Source: Bacteroidota bacterium (GTDB taxonomy: Bacteria; Bacteroidota; Bacteroidia; Bacteroidales; Bacteroidaceae). Taken from it: a DNA stretch of 44,071 bases. This document shows, in pieces, positions 15,405 to 23,145 of the stretch (position 1 is the stretch's first letter; each line of letters opens with the position of its first letter). A model generated the notes under the pieces. The model saw nothing but the letters and a program-made list of their open reading frames with translations, was not told the DNA's origin and did no database searches. The position numbers and the translations under genes are program-made. The stretch lies in the NCBI GenBank assembly GCA_023458215.1, contig JAEXAJ010000004.1, positions 1 to 44,071 on the forward strand, in the 5' to 3' direction.

Positions 15405-16343
15405 ATGAAAATCATTTCTTTCTTTTTCCTACTGATTGTCTCCCTCTTCTGCCGTGCGCACGAAGGGGGGAATTTTGTGGCAAGCGAACTGCTTGCAAGT
15501 ATGAAACCCGGTGATAAAGCTGCGCTACTTATGGTACATTTTGGTACGACGTACGATGATACCCGTGCTTTAACCATTGATGCAATTAATGCAAAAGCAC
15601 AAGCCGCTTTTCCTGAACTGAAATTTCAAGAGGCTTATACCTCACGCATCATCATCCGTCGGCTCAAGAAACGTGGCATCGAGAAACCTACTCCGCTGGA
15701 CGCTTTATTAAAGCTGCGTAGTGAAGGCTATACACACATCATTGTACAAAGCACTAACATCATAGATGGTGTAGAGATGGAATCTCTTCATCGCGACGTT
15801 GAGAGCGTACTGCCTTTCTTCAAAGAAATACGTATAGGTACTCCTCTCCTCTATTCAGTGGATGATGCCGAAAAAGTAGTTGCAATTTTAGGAAACCGCT
15901 TTAGTGCACCTAATCTCAAAAAGAAAACAGCTACAGAAAATATTGTTCTCGTAGGTCATGGAACGTATACTCCCAGCACGGCCATTTATAGCCAAATGGA
16001 TTATATGCTGAAAGCTAACGGACTGGCAAACTTCCATGTAGGTACCATCGAAGGATATCCTACTTTCGAAGCGATGCTGGCACAACTGAAAGCAACAAAA
16101 GCCAAAAAAGTAACACTCGTTCCTTTTATGTTCGTTGCCGGAGATCATGCACAGAATGACATTGCCGTAGATTGGAAAGAAGCGCTCGAAAAAGAGGGGT
16201 TCACTGTGCAAACACACCTGGAGGGCTTAGGACAAGTGCCCGAGATACAAGAAATATTCATAGAACATATCCGCTTCGGTTTGAAACACCGTATGCTGGA
16301 TATTATGGAAAAGAAAGCGGCTTATGCTGCCGGAAATGATTGA
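15405..16343 (+). CDS. cbiK: Exported CbiK-like sirohydrochlorin cobaltochelatase
   Basis: 312 residues with a Sec signal peptide (MKIISFFFLLIVSLFCRAHE) and no clear lipobox, so probably periplasmic. The chelatase core has LLMVHFGTTYDDTR, QSTNIIDGVEMESL (Glu region), VGHGTYTP (His185) and PFMFVAGDHAQNDI (His248). The 63-residue spacing of the histidines is close to that of Salmonella CbiK. It is therefore closer to the canonical enzyme than the lipoprotein at 8415. Since no cytosolic chelatase is seen in the window, this protein may be the biosynthetic enzyme acting outside the cytoplasm, or a corrinoid/heme binding partner of BtuB. The terminator at 16407 closes the unit. Confidence 0.87.
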   Translation: MKIISFFFLLIVSLFCRAHEGGNFVASELLASMKPGDKAALLMVHFGTTYDDTRALTIDAINAKAQAAFPELKFQEAYTSRIIIRRLKKRGIEKPTPLDALLKLRSEGYTHIIVQSTNIIDGVEMESLHRDVESVLPFFKEIRIGTPLLYSVDDAEKVVAILGNRFSAPNLKKKTATENIVLVGHGTYTPSTAIYSQMDYMLKANGLANFHVGTIEGYPTFEAMLAQLKATKAKKVTLVPFMFVAGDHAQNDIAVDWKEALEKEGFTVQTHLEGLGQVPEIQEIFIEHIRFGLKHRMLDIMEKKAAYAAGND

Positions 16344-16360
16344 TAATCAGCAACCGTAAA

Positions 16361-16444
16361 AGGGCTACACCCTTTTCACCTCAGGGCTACACCCTTTGCT
16401 CCGGATGGCTACACCCTTTCGGGCAAAGGGTGTAGCCCTTTTTA
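16361..16444 (+). terminator. Rho-independent terminator preceded by decoy repeats
   Basis: Stem ggctacacccttt (16407-16419) and its complement (16425-16437), loop cgggc, then cttttt. Two further copies of the left arm precede it (16361-16376 and 16383-16397) and could pair with the same right arm. Confidence 0.8.
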
Positions 16445-16487
16445 TCGCATTACTTCAAGCTCAGAATAACAATTGATGTAAGCAAGC

Positions 16488-16526
16488 ATAACAATATATC
16501 AGAGCATACTTTACATATATTGTTAT
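16488..16526. promoter_or_regulatory. Operator-like inverted repeat before the cbi operon
   Basis: ataacaatatat (16488-16499) and atatattgttat (16515-16526) are a perfect 12-bp inverted repeat with a 15-base spacer, 32 bases upstream of the -7 box. Another aataacaatt half-site lies at 16474-16483. It could be a repressor or activator site. Confidence 0.4.
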
Positions 16527-16557
16527 TCCATCTTTCGCCTACATCAAATATATGTTT

Positions 16558-16565
16558 TATCTTTG
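16558..16565 (+). promoter_or_regulatory. -7 box of the cbi operon
   Basis: TATCTTTG; a weak TTCG -33 element lies 20 bases upstream (16534-16537). The ATG follows 21 bases later, so there is no room for a riboswitch. Confidence 0.6.
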
Positions 16566-16586
16566 TAAGCCAATAGAAAAACAGAT

Positions 16587-17996
16587 ATGAAACAACCCAA
16601 AATAATTGTTGCCGGTATCGGACCTGGTAACGAACTAGACATGACTCCCGCCGTAATTTCCGCTTTGCAAGAATCCGATGTTGTGGTGGGATATAAATAT
16701 TACTTTCAGTTTGTAACTCCTCATCTCCATCCTGAAACAGAATGCATAGATACCGGGATGAAACGTGAACGAACTCGTGCCGAACAGGCTTTTGAACTGG
16801 CGGAACAAGGAAAGACCGTTTGTGTCATCAGCTCCGGTGACGCGGGTATTTACGGCATGACCCCTCTTATTTATGAGATGAAGCGGGAAAGGAATAGCAG
16901 CGTCGAGATTATCTCCCTGCCCGGCATCAGTGCCTTCCAAAAAGCGGCTTCCCTATTGGGAGCGCCCGTAGGACATGACTTTTGTGTGATTTCACTTTCA
17001 GATCTGATGACACCTTGGGAACGCATTGAGAAACGGATCGTTGCCGCTGCTTCGGCAGATTTTGTGACAGCCGTTTATAATCCTAAAAGTGAAGGCCGCT
17101 ACTGGCAGCTTTATCGCCTGAAAGAACTCTTTCTGCAAGAAGGACGTTCGCCGGAAACTCCCGTAGGGTATGTACGTCAGGCTGGAAGATCGGAACAAGA
17201 GGTACATATCACCACCCTAGCAGATTTCAATCCCGAGGAAGTGGATATGTTTACCGTTATCCTGATAGGTAATTCACAATCTTACGAATGGAACGGAGCC
17301 TTTATAACGCCCCGCGGTTATTATCGGGAAACGGATACACAGGCCAAAGGTATCGGTCAAGATATCATGATCCGCAGTTTCCGTACCATCGAGAAAGAAT
17401 TGAAAAACAAAGATATTCCCCTCGATCATAAATGGGCATTGCTGCACGCCATCCATACTACTGCTGATTTTGAAATGGAAAAGGTCTTGCTTACCGATGA
17501 GGGAGCGGTTGCTTCTCTCTATCAAGACATCGAAAGCGGAAAGATAAAAACCATTGTTACCGATGTGACGATGGCTGCCAGCGGTATCCGCAAAGGCGCT
17601 CTGCAACGTTTGGGTGTAGAAGTGAAATGCTACCTCGGCGATGCACGTACCGCAACGATGGCTGCCGAAAAAGGAATCACCCGTACACAGGCAGGCATCC
17701 GCCTGGCGGTGGAAGAACATCCCGATGCACTGTATGTATTTGGCAATGCTCCTACGGCACTGATGGAACTTTGTGACCTGATACGTAAAGAGAAAGCACA
17801 TCCGGCAGGCATCATCGCCGCCCCGGTAGGTTTTGTACATGTGCAGGAATCCAAACACATGGTGAAACCTTTTACCCGAATACCGAAGATTATCGTAGAA
17901 GGACGCAAAGGCGGCAGTAACCTGGCTGCAACATTAGTGAATGCAGTGTTGTGTTATAATGATGCCGAACAATTGCGACCGGGAAGGGATGTGTAA
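16587..17996 (+). CDS. cbiHC: CbiH-CbiC fusion: precorrin-3B C17-methyltransferase / precorrin-8X methylmutase
   Basis: 469-residue two-domain enzyme of the anaerobic corrin pathway. Residues 1-245 are a CbiH/CobJ SAM methyltransferase (VAGIGPGNELDMTP, SSGDAGIYGM, LPGISAFQKAASLLGAP, TAVYNPKS), which contracts the ring while methylating C17. Residues about 260-469 are a CbiC/CobH methylmutase, with IHTTADFE placing the catalytic His at 290 and FGNAPTALMEL near the end. CbiC shifts the methyl group from C11 to C12. It is the first gene of the ring-building operon. The fusion joins non-consecutive steps and probably serves co-expression. Confidence 0.94.
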   Translation: MKQPKIIVAGIGPGNELDMTPAVISALQESDVVVGYKYYFQFVTPHLHPETECIDTGMKRERTRAEQAFELAEQGKTVCVISSGDAGIYGMTPLIYEMKRERNSSVEIISLPGISAFQKAASLLGAPVGHDFCVISLSDLMTPWERIEKRIVAAASADFVTAVYNPKSEGRYWQLYRLKELFLQEGRSPETPVGYVRQAGRSEQEVHITTLADFNPEEVDMFTVILIGNSQSYEWNGAFITPRGYYRETDTQAKGIGQDIMIRSFRTIEKELKNKDIPLDHKWALLHAIHTTADFEMEKVLLTDEGAVASLYQDIESGKIKTIVTDVTMAASGIRKGALQRLGVEVKCYLGDARTATMAAEKGITRTQAGIRLAVEEHPDALYVFGNAPTALMELCDLIRKEKAHPAGIIAAPVGFVHVQESKHMVKPFTRIPKIIVEGRKGGSNLAATLVNAVLCYNDAEQLRPGRDV

Positions 17997-17999
17997 ATA

Positions 18000-18027
18000 G
18001 TGATTAGTGGTTAGTGATTAGTGATTT
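18000..18027 (+). repeat. Heptad tandem repeat upstream of cbiET
   Basis: GTGATTA, GTGGTTA, GTGATTA, GTGATTT, 14 bases before the cbiET ATG; same family as at 3724. Confidence 0.7.
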
Positions 18028-18041
18028 GCTTGTAGAGCTGT

Positions 18042-19346
18042 ATGATACGAAAATTTATTATCATAGGAATGGATGACAATCGGGAACCTTTTTTCCCGCC
18101 GGAAGTATTATCACATATACGGCAAGGAAGAGTATTCTCGGGAGGCATACGGCATAAGGAAATAGTAAAAGATTTACTGCCGCAGCAGGCTGAGTGGATA
18201 TCTATTACCGTGCCGTTAGATTATGTATTTGCGGATTATGAGAAGGTGTTCCAGGAGAGGGAAGAGACAATCATTGTCTTTGCCTCGGGCGATCCGCTGT
18301 TCTTCGGCTTTGCCAATACGGTGAAGCGGAAACTGCCCGATGCGGAGATTATTCTCTTCCCGGCTTTCAATTCTTTGCAAACTTTGGCACATCGCCTGGT
18401 GATGGCTTACGATGATATGCGCACCGTTTCGCTTACGGGCCGCCCGTGGCAGGAACTGGACCGTGCCCTGATAGAACGTGCTCCCAAAATCGGCGTACTG
18501 ACCGACCGGGAACATACTCCTGCCACCATTGCCGCCCGAATGTTGGAATATGGCTATACCTATTATATAATGTATATAGGCGAACACCTCGGCAATCCGG
18601 AGAAAGAACGCGTACGCCGGATGACACTGGAAGAAGCGGCAGAAAGTACGTTTGAGCATCCCAACAACCTGATACTCTATTGCCACACCGGCAATAGCTC
18701 TATTGCCACACCCGTAATAGCTCTATTACGACACCCGCAACAGCTCTATTACGACACCCGTAATAGCTCTATTACGACACCCGTAATAGTACAGCGTCCC
18801 TTCTTCGGTATTCCCGACAAACAATTCGAGCATCTCGAAGGTCGCACCCGCATGATAACGAAAGCCCCTATCCGTCTGCTCACGCTGCAAGCGCTGGAAC
18901 TGAACCGTCACCGTATCTTTTGGGACATCGGCTTCTGCACCGGTTCCGTATCCATCGAAGCCCGCCTGCAATTTCCGCACCTCACGGTGGTGGCCTTTGA
19001 AATACGCCCCGAAGGCAAGGAATTGATGGAGATAAATACCCGTCGTTTCGGAGTTCCGGGCATCACCACCGTCATCGGCGATTTCCTGCAAACGGACATC
19101 GCCCCCTACCCCCGCCCCGACGCCATCTTCATAGGCGGACATGGCGGACATCTGAAAGAGATACTTGCCAAAGCGAAACACGTTCTGCAACTGGGCGGCT
19201 GCATTGTTTTCAACTCCGTATCCGAGGAAAGCAAAGCCGCCTTCAGCGAAGGTATCGAAACGCTCGGAATGAGCCTGCATCCTTCTATGCGCATCGCCTT
19301 GAATGATTATAACCCTATTGAAATTATGAAAGCAACGCTTTCTTAA
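18042..19346 (+). CDS. cbiET: CbiE-CbiT fusion (CobL type): precorrin-6Y/7 methyltransferase-decarboxylase
   Basis: 434 residues. Residues 1-210 are CbiE (FIIIGMDDN start, FASGDPLFFG, FPAFNSLQTLAHRL), methylating C5. Residues about 258-434 are CbiT (MITKAPIRLLTLQAL, FWDIGFCTGSVSIEA as SAM motif I, AIFIGGHGGHLKEIL), methylating C15 and decarboxylating. The two are joined by a linker of about 38 residues (212-249) encoded by five 23-bp tandem repeats. 23 is not a multiple of three, so the repeat is read in all three frames in turn. The present number keeps CbiT in frame; loss or gain of one or two copies would truncate the protein after CbiE. Its position in the operon and both domains look intact. 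Confidence 0.93.
   Translation: MIRKFIIIGMDDNREPFFPPEVLSHIRQGRVFSGGIRHKEIVKDLLPQQAEWISITVPLDYVFADYEKVFQEREETIIVFASGDPLFFGFANTVKRKLPDAEIILFPAFNSLQTLAHRLVMAYDDMRTVSLTGRPWQELDRALIERAPKIGVLTDREHTPATIAARMLEYGYTYYIMYIGEHLGNPEKERVRRMTLEEAAESTFEHPNNLILYCHTGNSSIATPVIALLRHPQQLYYDTRNSSITTPVIVQRPFFGIPDKQFEHLEGRTRMITKAPIRLLTLQALELNRHRIFWDIGFCTGSVSIEARLQFPHLTVVAFEIRPEGKELMEINTRRFGVPGITTVIGDFLQTDIAPYPRPDAIFIGGHGGHLKEILAKAKHVLQLGGCIVFNSVSEESKAAFSEGIETLGMSLHPSMRIALNDYNPIEIMKATLS
18675..18789 (+). repeat. Five-copy 23-bp tandem repeat inside cbiET
   Basis: Units start at 18675, 18698, 18721, 18744 and 18767. Each is ctctatt, then acgacacccg or a variant, then taatag. Most units form a small hairpin (ctattacg acacc cgtaatag); copy 1 has compensating changes (ctattgcc acacc ggcaatag). 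Copy 3 ends cgcaacag instead of cgtaatag, which replaces TAA TAG by CAA CAG in the frame in which it is read. Confidence 0.95.
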
Positions 19347-19358
19347 ACATATATCTAA

Positions 19359-21215
19359 ATGAAAACAGCTATTATCCTTATTTCCGAAGCCGGACTGGAC
19401 GCTGCAAAATTACTACGCAACGAACTTTCCGAATCAGAAGTATTCACCCCCCGCAACGAAGAAGAGTGTACCCACATTGAATCGATCAGTAGTTTTACAG
19501 CGGAGAATTTCAACCGCTACGACGCCTTTATCTTTATAGGTGCCATGGGAATCTGCGTACGCTCCATCGCCCCGTGCATTAAAAACAAATATACCGACCC
19601 TGCCGTTGTATGCGTAGATAGCACAGGCAAATTCGCCATATCGGTACTTTCCGGTCATATCGGCGGCGCCAATGAACTGACTAACGAAGTAGCCACCATT
19701 CTGGGTGCCGAACCGGTAGTTACCACCCAAAGCGACCGCACCGGATTGTGGGCACTCGATACCTTCCCGAAACGCTTCGGCTGGTTTCCCATCATCAACG
19801 CAGAGCCTTCCGCCCTCCTGATGGCGGAACTTGCCAAAACAAAAGAAGAGAAAATCAAGGCATGCATGAACGAACATATCAGCCTCTTTGTAGCCGGAAA
19901 GCCCACCGCTCTCTTGCTTACCATCCGCGACGAGGGCACCGAATGGCTGGAGGCCAATTTGCCGCCCCACGTAACCGTATTCTATCGGGCCAAAGACATC
20001 AAGCCTCATCGCTATCAACTGATCATATCCGTATCTCCACAAGTTCCTGATTTTGGAAACTATATGCCTATTATCTGCTTTGTGCCAGGTGTTCTGCACG
20101 TCGGCATCGGCCTTGCCCGCCAAGCAGGCCCTACCCGGAAAGTTCAGGACGAAATCTCTGATCTCTTGAAAGAGAATGGAATTATACTTCCCGCCATCGC
20201 CTCCATCGCAACCATCGACGCCAAAAAAGACGAACCGGTAGTGAAAGCGCTTAAAAGGAAATTTCCCGTCCATTTCTATACCGCCGACCAACTGGCACAA
20301 GTAGAAGTCCCCCATCCCAGCAAGACGGTGATGAAACACATGGGCACACCCAGCGTAAGCGAAGCCGCCGCCTTACTTAGTTCCGGGAATACCCAACTGC
20401 TATTGCCCAAGAAAAAAGGAGCAAACTATACGCTGGCCGTTGCCATCGACAATAACGCCGTACGCCGCGGACACATCGAAATTGTAGGTGCCGGGCCCGG
20501 CGATCCCGACCTGATATCTGTACGTGGACGCCAAATGCTGGAGAAAGCCGATCTTATCCTCTATGCCGGCAGCCTTGTTCCTAAAGAACTGACACTCTGT
20601 GCCAAGCCGGGCGCCACCGTACGTAGTTCCGCCTCCATGGACTTGGAAGAGCAGTTTGCCATCATGAAAGAATTTTATGATAGAGGCAAGTTCGTAGTTC
20701 GTCTTCACACAGGCGACCCCTGCATTTATGGAGCCATCCAGGAACAAATGAACTACTTCGACCAATACGGCATGAGCTACCACATCACCCCCGGTATCTC
20801 CTCTTTCCAAGCTGCCGCCGCTGCCCTGAAGTCGCAATTCACCATCCCCGAAAAGGTGCAGAGCATTATCCTCACCCGAGGTGAAGGACGTACTCCGATG
20901 CCCGAACGGGAGCAACTTCACCTCATGGCCCGTTCGCAAAGCACCATGTGCATCTTCCTCAGCGCCGGCATTGCCCAACAGGTGCAAGACGAGCTCTTAC
21001 AAGAATATCCCGAAACGACCCCCGTTGCCGTCTGCTACCACCTCACGTGGAAAGACGAACGCATCTTTCGTGGCGAACTGAAAGACCTTGCCCGCATCAT
21101 CAAAGACAACAAACTAACCCTGACCACCATGATCGTCGTAGGCGATGCCATCGGCAATCGTGAAGGCCTTTCCCGACTATACGCCCAAGAGTTCAAACAC
21201 CTCTTCCGCAAATAA
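19359..21215 (+). CDS. cbiGF: CbiG-CbiF fusion: cobalt-precorrin-5A hydrolase / precorrin-4 C11-methyltransferase
   Basis: 618 residues. The N-terminal half (1 to about 350) is CbiG: AIILISEAGLDAAKLL, FIGAMGICVRSIAPCI, VLSGHIGGANELT and the C-terminal ALKRKFPVHFYTADQL. It opens the delta-lactone and releases acetaldehyde. The second half (about 370-618) is CbiF/CobM: IEIVGAGPGDPDLISVRG, RLHTGDPCIYGAIQEQ, TPGISSFQAAAAAL and IVVGDAIG. CbiF methylates C11 just before CbiG acts, so the fusion joins consecutive steps. CbiG marks this as the anaerobic, early-cobalt route, consistent with CbiK and absence of CobG. It starts 12 bases after cbiET. Confidence 0.95.
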   Translation: MKTAIILISEAGLDAAKLLRNELSESEVFTPRNEEECTHIESISSFTAENFNRYDAFIFIGAMGICVRSIAPCIKNKYTDPAVVCVDSTGKFAISVLSGHIGGANELTNEVATILGAEPVVTTQSDRTGLWALDTFPKRFGWFPIINAEPSALLMAELAKTKEEKIKACMNEHISLFVAGKPTALLLTIRDEGTEWLEANLPPHVTVFYRAKDIKPHRYQLIISVSPQVPDFGNYMPIICFVPGVLHVGIGLARQAGPTRKVQDEISDLLKENGIILPAIASIATIDAKKDEPVVKALKRKFPVHFYTADQLAQVEVPHPSKTVMKHMGTPSVSEAAALLSSGNTQLLLPKKKGANYTLAVAIDNNAVRRGHIEIVGAGPGDPDLISVRGRQMLEKADLILYAGSLVPKELTLCAKPGATVRSSASMDLEEQFAIMKEFYDRGKFVVRLHTGDPCIYGAIQEQMNYFDQYGMSYHITPGISSFQAAAAALKSQFTIPEKVQSIILTRGEGRTPMPEREQLHLMARSQSTMCIFLSAGIAQQVQDELLQEYPETTPVAVCYHLTWKDERIFRGELKDLARIIKDNKLTLTTMIVVGDAIGNREGLSRLYAQEFKHLFRK

Positions 21216-21244
21216 CAAATAACTTATAACTAATCACTTATAAC
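21210..21244 (+). repeat. Heptad tandem repeat between cbiGF and cbiJD
   Basis: AAATAAC, AAATAAC, TTATAAC, TAATCAC, TTATAAC: five exact 7-base units covering the cbiGF stop codon and ending 5 bases before the cbiJD ATG. This is the complementary form of the heptads at 3724 and 18000. Confidence 0.75.
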
Positions 21245-21249
21245 TATTC

Positions 21250-23145
21250 ATGATACTCGTATTAGGCGGAACCACCGAAGGCCGTATAGCCGTCAAAACA
21301 CTCGAAGAAGCCGGAAAGCCCTTCTACTACTCCACCAAAGGGAGTGAGCAGGAAATGTCGTTGCACAATGGCATCCGCTTGCAAGGTGCAATGGATGTGG
21401 AGCAGATTGAACATTTCTGTGCCCGGCACGACATCAGGTTGATAATAGATGCCGCCCATCCCTTTGCCGAACAGCTTCATCAGACCATCGAGCAAGTAAC
21501 CCGCGCATCCGGCATCCCCGTGATACGCCTCGAACGCATCTTCCCACCGCGGGATAAAGATATCCTCTGGTGCCGGAACTATGAAGATGCCATCCGCTGT
21601 ATACGAGCAAAAGAAATAGATAGTTTACTGGCACTTACCGGAGTACAAAGCATCGGCAAACTCAAAGCTCTTTGGCAGGATACCTTCTGCTATTTCCGAA
21701 TCCTCGACCGTGACAGCTCCCGTGAACTGGCTGCCCGGGAAGGATTCCCCGAAAATCGTCTGTGCTACTATCACAGTGGAGAAGATGAGCGTGTCTTGAT
21801 GAATAAGCTACGCCCCGAAGCCATACTTATCAAAGAAAGCGGCGTCTCAGGGGGATTTTGTGAGAAAGTGGAAGCCGCCAAAGCATTAGGTATAGACATT
21901 ATTGCCATCACCTGTCCACCCACTCCCGAAAGCTTCATCCGTGTGAATGGAGAATATGGCTTGCGCCGAATGATTGAAAGGCTGCTGCCCGGATTCTTCC
22001 CGCTGCACAGCGGACTGACCACCGGTACTTGTGCCGCAGCCGCAGCCGTAGCAGCCACCTGGGATATTTTTAACATCACTCTTCAGAAGCGCCCGCACGT
22101 TTTCCCTGTGCTATTGCCCAACAACGAAACCATTCAGGTGTCCGTAGAACCGCAGACCTCCCTTCCCCACTCCGGGATACTGGATAATGGAAACGGCATG
22201 TTTGAAATCAGTGCCACAGTTATCAAAGATAGTGGAGACGACCCTGACATAACCAACGGCATGAAGATTATCGCCAATGTTGCCATACCTTTCCGGTGTG
22301 ATGACCCCTCTCCCGAAGAATCGCAGCCGCAAGACGATTATAACATTATCGTGTGTGGTGGTGAAGGAATAGGCATTGTCACCATGCCGGGCTTGGGACT
22401 TGATGTCGGTGATTCAGCCATCAACCCTACTCCACGCAAGATGATTGAAGAGAATGTGAAACTATGCCTCCGGTCGCTGAAAATTCCCGTACAACCCAAC
22501 CCTGTTGTGGTGACCATCTCCATCCCGGGTGGAGAAGAAATAGCCAAACGGACTTTCAATCCGCGCCTGGGCATTGAAGGCGGAATATCTATCATCGGCA
22601 CTTCGGGCATTGTAAAACCATTCTCTACGGAAGCTTTTGTAAACTCCATCCGTAAATCAATGGAGGTAGCACTGGCTACCCAAAGTCCGCGTATTGTGAT
22701 TAGTTCCGGCGCAAAAAGCGAAAAACATATCAAAGCCTATTATCCGGAATTACCGGCACAGGCTTTTGTACAGTATGGCAATTTCATCGGTGAAACTTTG
22801 AAAATAGCCGACGAGCTGAAAGTGTCTCATGTCACCCTTGCGGTAATGATCGGCAAAGCCGTGAAACTGGCGGACGGGTACCTGGATACCCATAGCAAGA
22901 ATGGAGTAATGAACAAGTCTCTAATCTGCGATTTAGCTTTCCAAGCCGGGTGTACGGACGAAACGATCCATGCTATCGAACAAATGAATCTGGCACGTCA
23001 ACTTTGGGAGATCATACCGAACAAAGAACTGAAGGGATTTTGCGATTTATTAATAAAACACTGCCGGCACCATTGTTCTCCCTTATTACCCAATGGCGAA
23101 CTTACTATATTATTAATAACTGAAAACGGAGAAATATACACATGA
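21250..23145 (+). CDS. cbiJD: CbiJ-CbiD fusion: precorrin-6A reductase / cobalt-precorrin-5B C1-methyltransferase
   Basis: 631 residues. Residues 1-250 are CbiJ/CobK (MILVLGGTTEGRIAVKTL, IIDAAHPFAEQLHQ, ALTGVQSIGKL, ILIKESGVSGGF), the NADPH-dependent reductase. Residues about 253-631 are CbiD (LHSGLTTGTCAAAAAVAA, VCGGEGIGIVTMPGLGL, GISIIGTSGIVKPFSTEA, MIGKAVKLADGYLDTHS), the non-canonical C1 methyltransferase of the anaerobic pathway. The two enzymes act consecutively (C1 methylation, then reduction). The stop overlaps the next start (ATGA at 23142), so the barrel gene is translationally coupled. Confidence 0.95.
   Translation: MILVLGGTTEGRIAVKTLEEAGKPFYYSTKGSEQEMSLHNGIRLQGAMDVEQIEHFCARHDIRLIIDAAHPFAEQLHQTIEQVTRASGIPVIRLERIFPPRDKDILWCRNYEDAIRCIRAKEIDSLLALTGVQSIGKLKALWQDTFCYFRILDRDSSRELAAREGFPENRLCYYHSGEDERVLMNKLRPEAILIKESGVSGGFCEKVEAAKALGIDIIAITCPPTPESFIRVNGEYGLRRMIERLLPGFFPLHSGLTTGTCAAAAAVAATWDIFNITLQKRPHVFPVLLPNNETIQVSVEPQTSLPHSGILDNGNGMFEISATVIKDSGDDPDITNGMKIIANVAIPFRCDDPSPEESQPQDDYNIIVCGGEGIGIVTMPGLGLDVGDSAINPTPRKMIEENVKLCLRSLKIPVQPNPVVVTISIPGGEEIAKRTFNPRLGIEGGISIIGTSGIVKPFSTEAFVNSIRKSMEVALATQSPRIVISSGAKSEKHIKAYYPELPAQAFVQYGNFIGETLKIADELKVSHVTLAVMIGKAVKLADGYLDTHSKNGVMNKSLICDLAFQAGCTDETIHAIEQMNLARQLWEIIPNKELKGFCDLLIKHCRHHCSPLLPNGELTILLITENGEIYT

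Noticed and set aside
18675..18789. Possible CRISPR array
   Set aside because: The 23-bp units are directly adjacent without spacers and lie inside an intact coding frame.
19434..20339. Minus-strand ORF of 301 codons
   Set aside because: Antisense to the CbiG part of cbiGF, which has clear motifs.
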